Of a stretch of 7,402 nt of DNA, positions 4,172 to 7,402 are shown in pieces. The translations under genes were made by a program, and so were the position numbers. The DNA lies in NCBI GenBank assembly GCA_028867235.1, contig JAGWGS010000061.1:1-7402 (forward strand), given 5' to 3'. Position 1 is the first letter of the stretch; each line of letters opens with the position of its first letter. Under the pieces are notes generated by a model, which was not told the DNA's origin, did no database searches, and saw only the letters and a program-made list of their open reading frames with translations. The DNA comes from Nitrososphaerota archaeon. GTDB taxonomy: Archaea; Thermoproteota; Nitrososphaeria; Nitrososphaerales; Nitrosopumilaceae.

Positions 4172-6652
4172 GTGAGGCAAGTATCACCGATAAATTATCA
4201 AATAGAGTTTGAGCCAAATTTTGACAATTTTACATTTCGAGGAAGCGAAAAGATAGAGATCAAAGTATCAAGCCCTACAAACAAGATAACACTTCATGCA
4301 GCAGAACTTGAGATAAAGCAATGCAGTATCTCCTGGAATAATAAAATAATAAAGGCAAAGGTAATAATTAACGAAAAGACAGAAGAGCTAACACTTGCAC
4401 TAGCCCAAAAGATAAACGGCAATGCAACAATTTCAATCGATTTTATAGGTCAGCTAAATGACAAACTAGTCGGATTTTACAGGAGCAAATACAAGTTTAA
4501 CGGAAAAGAAAAATATCTTGCCACCACCCAGTTTGAAGCTGCAGACGCCCGAAGGGCATTTCCATGCTGGGACGAGCCAGAGGCCAAAGCAACATTTGAC
4601 GTCTCACTCCTAGTAGACAAGAACCATACAGCAATATCAAACATGCCAGTAATCTCAAAGAGAAATATTGGCAAAAAAACACTATATCATTTTGATACCA
4701 CACCTATAATGTCAACATATTTGCTCTATCTTGCAGTAGGAGAGTTTGAATCAATCTCAACCAAATCAGGCAAGACATTGATTCGAGTAATTACAACAAA
4801 GGGCAAGATATCGCAAGGAAGGCTATCACTTGAATTTACAAAACAATTTTTGTCATATTTTGAAAAATACTTTAAGATTGCATATCCACTTCCAAAGCTT
4901 GACATGATTGCAATACCTGACTTTGCATCAGGTGCAATGGAGAATTGGGGTGCAATCACATTCAGAGAGACAATACTTCTCTATGATCCAAAGACTTCAT
5001 CTACTGAAACAAAACAACACATAGCCGAAGTAATTGCACACGAAATTGCACACCAGTGGTTTGGCAATTTAGTTACCATGAAGTGGTGGAATGATCTCTG
5101 GCTCAATGAAAGTTTTGCAACATTTATGGCAACAAAGGCAGTTGATGCACTATATCCAGAGTGGGATTTCTGTGACCAATTCCTAATTTCAGAAATGACA
5201 GGAGGTCTCAGTCTTGATTCACTAAAATCATCCCACCCAATTGATGTGCCTGTAAAAAGCCCGGCTGATGTCAGACAGATATTTGATGAAATCAGCTACA
5301 ACAAGGGAGGCTGTGTACTCATGATGCTAGAAAATTTCATTGGACCGGATAATTTCCGTAAAGGGCTCTACAGTTATCTAAAAAAACACGAATATGCAAA
5401 TGCAACCACAGAAGACCTCTGGGATTCACTTGGTTCTGCTTCAAGGCAACCAGTAAGACAGATGATGAACACATGGGTAAGACAAGTAGGATACCCCATC
5501 ATACAAGTCAAGGCAGAAAATTCCAAATTGAAACTAACACAAAGTAGATTCCTACTAGAGTCAAACAACAAGAGCAAGACCGGGAAATGGATAATTCCAC
5601 TCTCAGTGAGAACAAAAGACAAGACAGTCACCAAATTAATGAAAGGCCCAGTAACATTACCTCACAAGTCAGGTTGGTTTAAGGTAAATGACGGTCAGAA
5701 GGGCTTCTATCGTGTAAAATATGACAATAATGCACTAGATGAGCTTGGCATCCAAGTAGAGGACAAGACAATATCAAATGTAGACAGATGGAGCATCCAT
5801 CATGATCTTGTTGCGCTATGCCTATCAAAGCAGATATCATTTAGAGAATATCTTGACTTTGTAAGACATTACGAAGATGAAGACGACTATGTAGTATTGT
5901 CAGACATAATCAGCAGTCTGAACTTTTTCTATGTTTTATCATCAGGAGAAGAGTTTTGGAACGAGATAAAAGAATTCAATCTTGATTTCTTTAACAAGAT
6001 ATTTGCAAAACTTGGATGGGACAAGTCAGAGGGAGAACGATCTACTGTTGCTCTTCTACGAGGTCAAGTGATAAGCTCACTTGGAAGACTAGAAGACAAG
6101 GATATAATCAAGGAGGCACAAGCAAGATTTGCAAACCTGTTAAAGACAGGCAAGTTGGACCCAGATCTTCGCGGTCCAGTATATTCTACAATATCATGGA
6201 ATGGTGACGCATCAATATATCAAAAAATGTTATCGTTGTACCGTAAAGCACCTACACAAGAAGAGATGGTGAGATTGCTTAGTACACTTGCAAACTTTCA
6301 AGACAAAAAACTATTGTCAAAGACACTTGCATTTACACTTTCAAAAGAAGTTAGAACTCAAAACTTGTTCCAACCAATTGCAAGAATGGTAACAAACCCG
6401 CAAGGAAAAGAACTTGTTTGGCCATGGATAAAACAAAACTGGAAGGGTATTGTTACAAGATTTGGAGTAGGAAACCCACTTTTGAACAGAATTGTAGGAA
6501 GTGTATCAATTGAATCAAACATGGAAAAAGAAAGAGAGATCAAAAAATTCTTTACAAAACACCATGTTCCTGGAATTGAGATGAAACTGGCGCAGACACT
6601 AGAGAGAATACGAATCAATTCCAATTTCATAGAAACCACAAGAAAAGAGTAG
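4172..6652 (+). CDS. M1-family zinc aminopeptidase (tricorn interacting factor F2/F3-like)
   Basis: An 826-residue gluzincin aminopeptidase that removes N-terminal residues from peptides. All key elements are present: QFEAADARRAFPCWDEP at 120-136 (N-terminal beta domain), the GAMEN exopeptidase motif at 254-258, zinc-binding HEIAH at 290-294 with the third ligand Glu313 in LNESF, and the transition-state tyrosine Tyr376 in SYNKGG. A beta-sandwich follows (about 440-530), then a long helical ERAP1-like C-terminal domain. There is no signal peptide, so it should act in the cytosol, finishing oligopeptides released by the proteasome. The length is close to that of archaeal tricorn factors F2/F3 and bacterial PepN. 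GTG at 4172 is the only reasonable start: an in-frame TAG lies at 4157 and no ATG occurs between. Its own TATA box separates it from the YqaA-type gene. Whether a tricorn core protease exists in this genome cannot be seen here. Confidence 0.95.
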   Translation: MRQVSPINYQIEFEPNFDNFTFRGSEKIEIKVSSPTNKITLHAAELEIKQCSISWNNKIIKAKVIINEKTEELTLALAQKINGNATISIDFIGQLNDKLVGFYRSKYKFNGKEKYLATTQFEAADARRAFPCWDEPEAKATFDVSLLVDKNHTAISNMPVISKRNIGKKTLYHFDTTPIMSTYLLYLAVGEFESISTKSGKTLIRVITTKGKISQGRLSLEFTKQFLSYFEKYFKIAYPLPKLDMIAIPDFASGAMENWGAITFRETILLYDPKTSSTETKQHIAEVIAHEIAHQWFGNLVTMKWWNDLWLNESFATFMATKAVDALYPEWDFCDQFLISEMTGGLSLDSLKSSHPIDVPVKSPADVRQIFDEISYNKGGCVLMMLENFIGPDNFRKGLYSYLKKHEYANATTEDLWDSLGSASRQPVRQMMNTWVRQVGYPIIQVKAENSKLKLTQSRFLLESNNKSKTGKWIIPLSVRTKDKTVTKLMKGPVTLPHKSGWFKVNDGQKGFYRVKYDNNALDELGIQVEDKTISNVDRWSIHHDLVALCLSKQISFREYLDFVRHYEDEDDYVVLSDIISSLNFFYVLSSGEEFWNEIKEFNLDFFNKIFAKLGWDKSEGERSTVALLRGQVISSLGRLEDKDIIKEAQARFANLLKTGKLDPDLRGPVYSTISWNGDASIYQKMLSLYRKAPTQEEMVRLLSTLANFQDKKLLSKTLAFTLSKEVRTQNLFQPIARMVTNPQGKELVWPWIKQNWKGIVTRFGVGNPLLNRIVGSVSIESNMEKEREIKKFFTKHHVPGIEMKLAQTLERIRINSNFIETTRKE

Positions 6653-6672
6653 TCCAGCATACCACAGAACCA

Positions 6673-6682
6673 CTTTTTCTCT
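6673..6682 (+). terminator. Pyrimidine-rich tract after the aminopeptidase
   Basis: CTTTTTCTCT begins about 20 nt after the aminopeptidase stop and just before the next TATA box. A T-rich run is the usual archaeal termination signal; no hairpin is evident. Confidence 0.35.
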
Positions 6683-6687
6683 CAATG

Positions 6688-6695
6688 TTTAATAG
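6688..6695 (+). promoter_or_regulatory. TATA box for the 68-residue membrane protein
   Basis: TTTAATAG is centred about 28 nt before the ATG at 6720, giving a leader of at most a few bases. It follows the T-rich tract, so this gene is probably transcribed separately from the aminopeptidase. Confidence 0.5.
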
Positions 6696-6719
6696 TGCCA
6701 CAAAATCAGAGACTCGCTA

Positions 6720-6926
6720 ATGAGTAATCCCTCCCGCCGCAAGCAATCCATTATTACAGTAATGTTTCTCATAGCAGGATTTTGGGGCATTTTCATGGGA
6801 TTGATTGTATTTACCAAACCAAACTTTATCCTGACAGCACTTGGAATGGTGAACATATCTCTTGGAATATTTTTGGGATTTCGAATTCTAAGAAAAGACA
6901 AACAAGAACTAAACCGAAGAAAATAA
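6720..6926 (+). CDS. Small two-helix membrane protein of unknown function
   Basis: A 68-residue protein with a basic N-terminus (MSNPSRRKQS), a first membrane helix about residues 11-31 (IITVMFLIAGFWGIFMGLIVF), a short turn TKPNF, a second helix about 37-54 (ILTALGMVNISLGIFLGF), and a basic tail (RILRKDKQELNRRK). The positive-inside rule places both ends in the cytoplasm. It has no cysteines or charged residues within the helices, so a channel or catalytic role is not suggested; it may be a small structural or accessory subunit. I do not recognise the family. The ATG at 6720 suits the upstream TATA box. The antiporter gene follows 44 nt after its stop but has its own TATA box. Confidence 0.7.
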   Translation: MSNPSRRKQSIITVMFLIAGFWGIFMGLIVFTKPNFILTALGMVNISLGIFLGFRILRKDKQELNRRK

Positions 6927-6942
6927 TCATTTAAGAACGATT

Positions 6943-6950
6943 TTTATAAT
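6943..6950 (+). promoter_or_regulatory. TATA box for the Na+/H+ antiporter gene
   Basis: TTTATAAT, within the T-rich run at 6941-6950, is centred about 25 nt before the ATG at 6971. This is one of the best TATA matches in the window and predicts a leaderless message. The same T-run may also end the preceding transcript. Confidence 0.6.
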
Positions 6951-6970
6951 TTGGTCACTAGAGTTTATAG

Positions 6971-7402
6971 ATGTCAGAGCTGAGTCTAGGTCATCTGTTA
7001 TCAAACGAATATGTAATTCCAGTTTTTCTCTTGACAATTTTTCTAGCATCACTTATCGCATCAAAGGTAAAAATTCCATACACCATGATTCTTGTTGGTA
7101 TTGGAATATCAATCTCAGTACTGGACTTTACAGGTCATGGAATACCAAATATTTCAGGATTCAAGGTAGACCCAAAGCTTATCCTCTATTTTGTCATACC
7201 GCCCCTAATTTTTGAAGCAATGATGAAGATAGACAGAGATCAATTCAAGCTTGTTAGAATATCAGCACTGGCACTAGCAACAATCGGAGTAGGACTTGCT
7301 ACCATAGTAGGTGGTCTTTTGTTGTCATACTTGGCAGGACTTCCAACAATAGTTGCATTTGCATTTGCGGCCCTTATTGCACCAACAGATGCAGCCATAG
7401 TA
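6971..7402 (+). CDS. Na+/H+ antiporter, CPA1/NhaP-like, N-terminal part (runs off right edge)
   Basis: I translated this from the ATG at 6971: 144 codons without a stop to the window edge. Hydrophobic helices appear in order: about residues 14-32 (YVIPVFLLTIFLASLIAS), the KIPYTMILVGIGISI segment (35-49), LILYFVIPPLIFEAMM (69-84), ISALALATIGVGLATIVGGLLL, and the TIVAFAFAALIAPTDAAIV end. The IPPLIFEA motif and the unwound-helix APTDAA motif (Asp140) are hallmarks of CPA1-type exchangers, which swap protons for Na+ (or K+) across the cytoplasmic membrane. The ion-binding N/S-D motif of the next helix lies beyond the edge. The motif here is TD followed by Ala rather than the TDP of many CPA1 members, which occurs in some NhaP2/CvrA-like relatives, so cation preference is uncertain. 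Family members usually have 400 residues or more, so well over half is missing. Confidence 0.9.
   Translation, partial: MSELSLGHLLSNEYVIPVFLLTIFLASLIASKVKIPYTMILVGIGISISVLDFTGHGIPNISGFKVDPKLILYFVIPPLIFEAMMKIDRDQFKLVRISALALATIGVGLATIVGGLLLSYLAGLPTIVAFAFAALIAPTDAAIV

Noticed and set aside
4477..4703. Two overlapping minus-strand open frames of 65 and 68 codons
   Set aside because: Both are antisense to the conserved QFEAADARRAFPCWDEP region of the aminopeptidase.
6358..6660. 100-codon minus-strand open frame at the 3' end of the aminopeptidase
   Set aside because: It lies almost wholly antisense to the helical C-terminal domain, and the aminopeptidase reads without interruption to its normal length.
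1..7402. Mobile element, CRISPR array, phage or defence system
   Set aside because: I saw no transposase or integrase motif, no terminal inverted repeats or target-site duplication, no regularly spaced repeats, and no toxin-antitoxin or nuclease signature. Composition appears even across the window.

Overview
The window looks like chromosomal DNA from an ammonia-oxidising archaeon of the Nitrososphaerota (Thaumarchaeota), most likely the Nitrosopumilaceae. This rests on low-GC, compact coding sequence; archaeal TATA-like boxes about 24-29 nt before many start codons with no clear Shine-Dalgarno site; a tricorn-factor/M1-type aminopeptidase; and several small secreted or unknown proteins whose sequence style is familiar from that group. 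The assignment is inferred from the sequence alone; no database was searched.

Layout. From 1 to 347 (minus) is the N-terminal part of an exported beta-sandwich protein that runs off the left edge. Positions 348-626 are the largest gene-free stretch, with a promoter, repeats and an unexplained stem-loop. A hotdog-fold acyl-CoA thioesterase (627-1103, minus) is divergent from an SRPBCC/START-like protein (1194-1586, plus) across a shared AT-rich promoter. Next on the plus strand are a two-helix membrane miniprotein with a CxxCxxH loop (1633-1845) and a cytosolic protein resembling the thaumarchaeal DUF6659 group (1894-2304). This is convergent with two small exported proteins (2312-2647 and 2687-3085, minus) and a DUF167/YggU protein (3129-3341, minus).

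After a second divergent promoter at 3364-3371 every gene is on the plus strand: a 77-residue helical unknown (3390-3623), a YqaA-type DedA/VTT membrane protein (3639-4136), the large M1 zinc aminopeptidase (4172-6652), a two-helix membrane miniprotein (6720-6926), and the N-terminal third or so of a CPA1-type Na+/H+ antiporter running off the right edge (6971-7402).

How the genes fit together. There is no obvious single pathway or operon. Nearly every gene seems to have its own TATA box and a leaderless or near-leaderless start, so most are probably transcribed singly. The recurring theme is the cell envelope: three exported proteins, two miniproteins with two membrane helices, a DedA-type protein and an antiporter, beside housekeeping enzymes for peptide degradation and acyl-CoA hydrolysis. 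I found no rRNA, tRNA, CRISPR array, insertion sequence, phage gene or defence system. This reads as an ordinary core region whose least understood parts are its small proteins and the 348-626 spacer.
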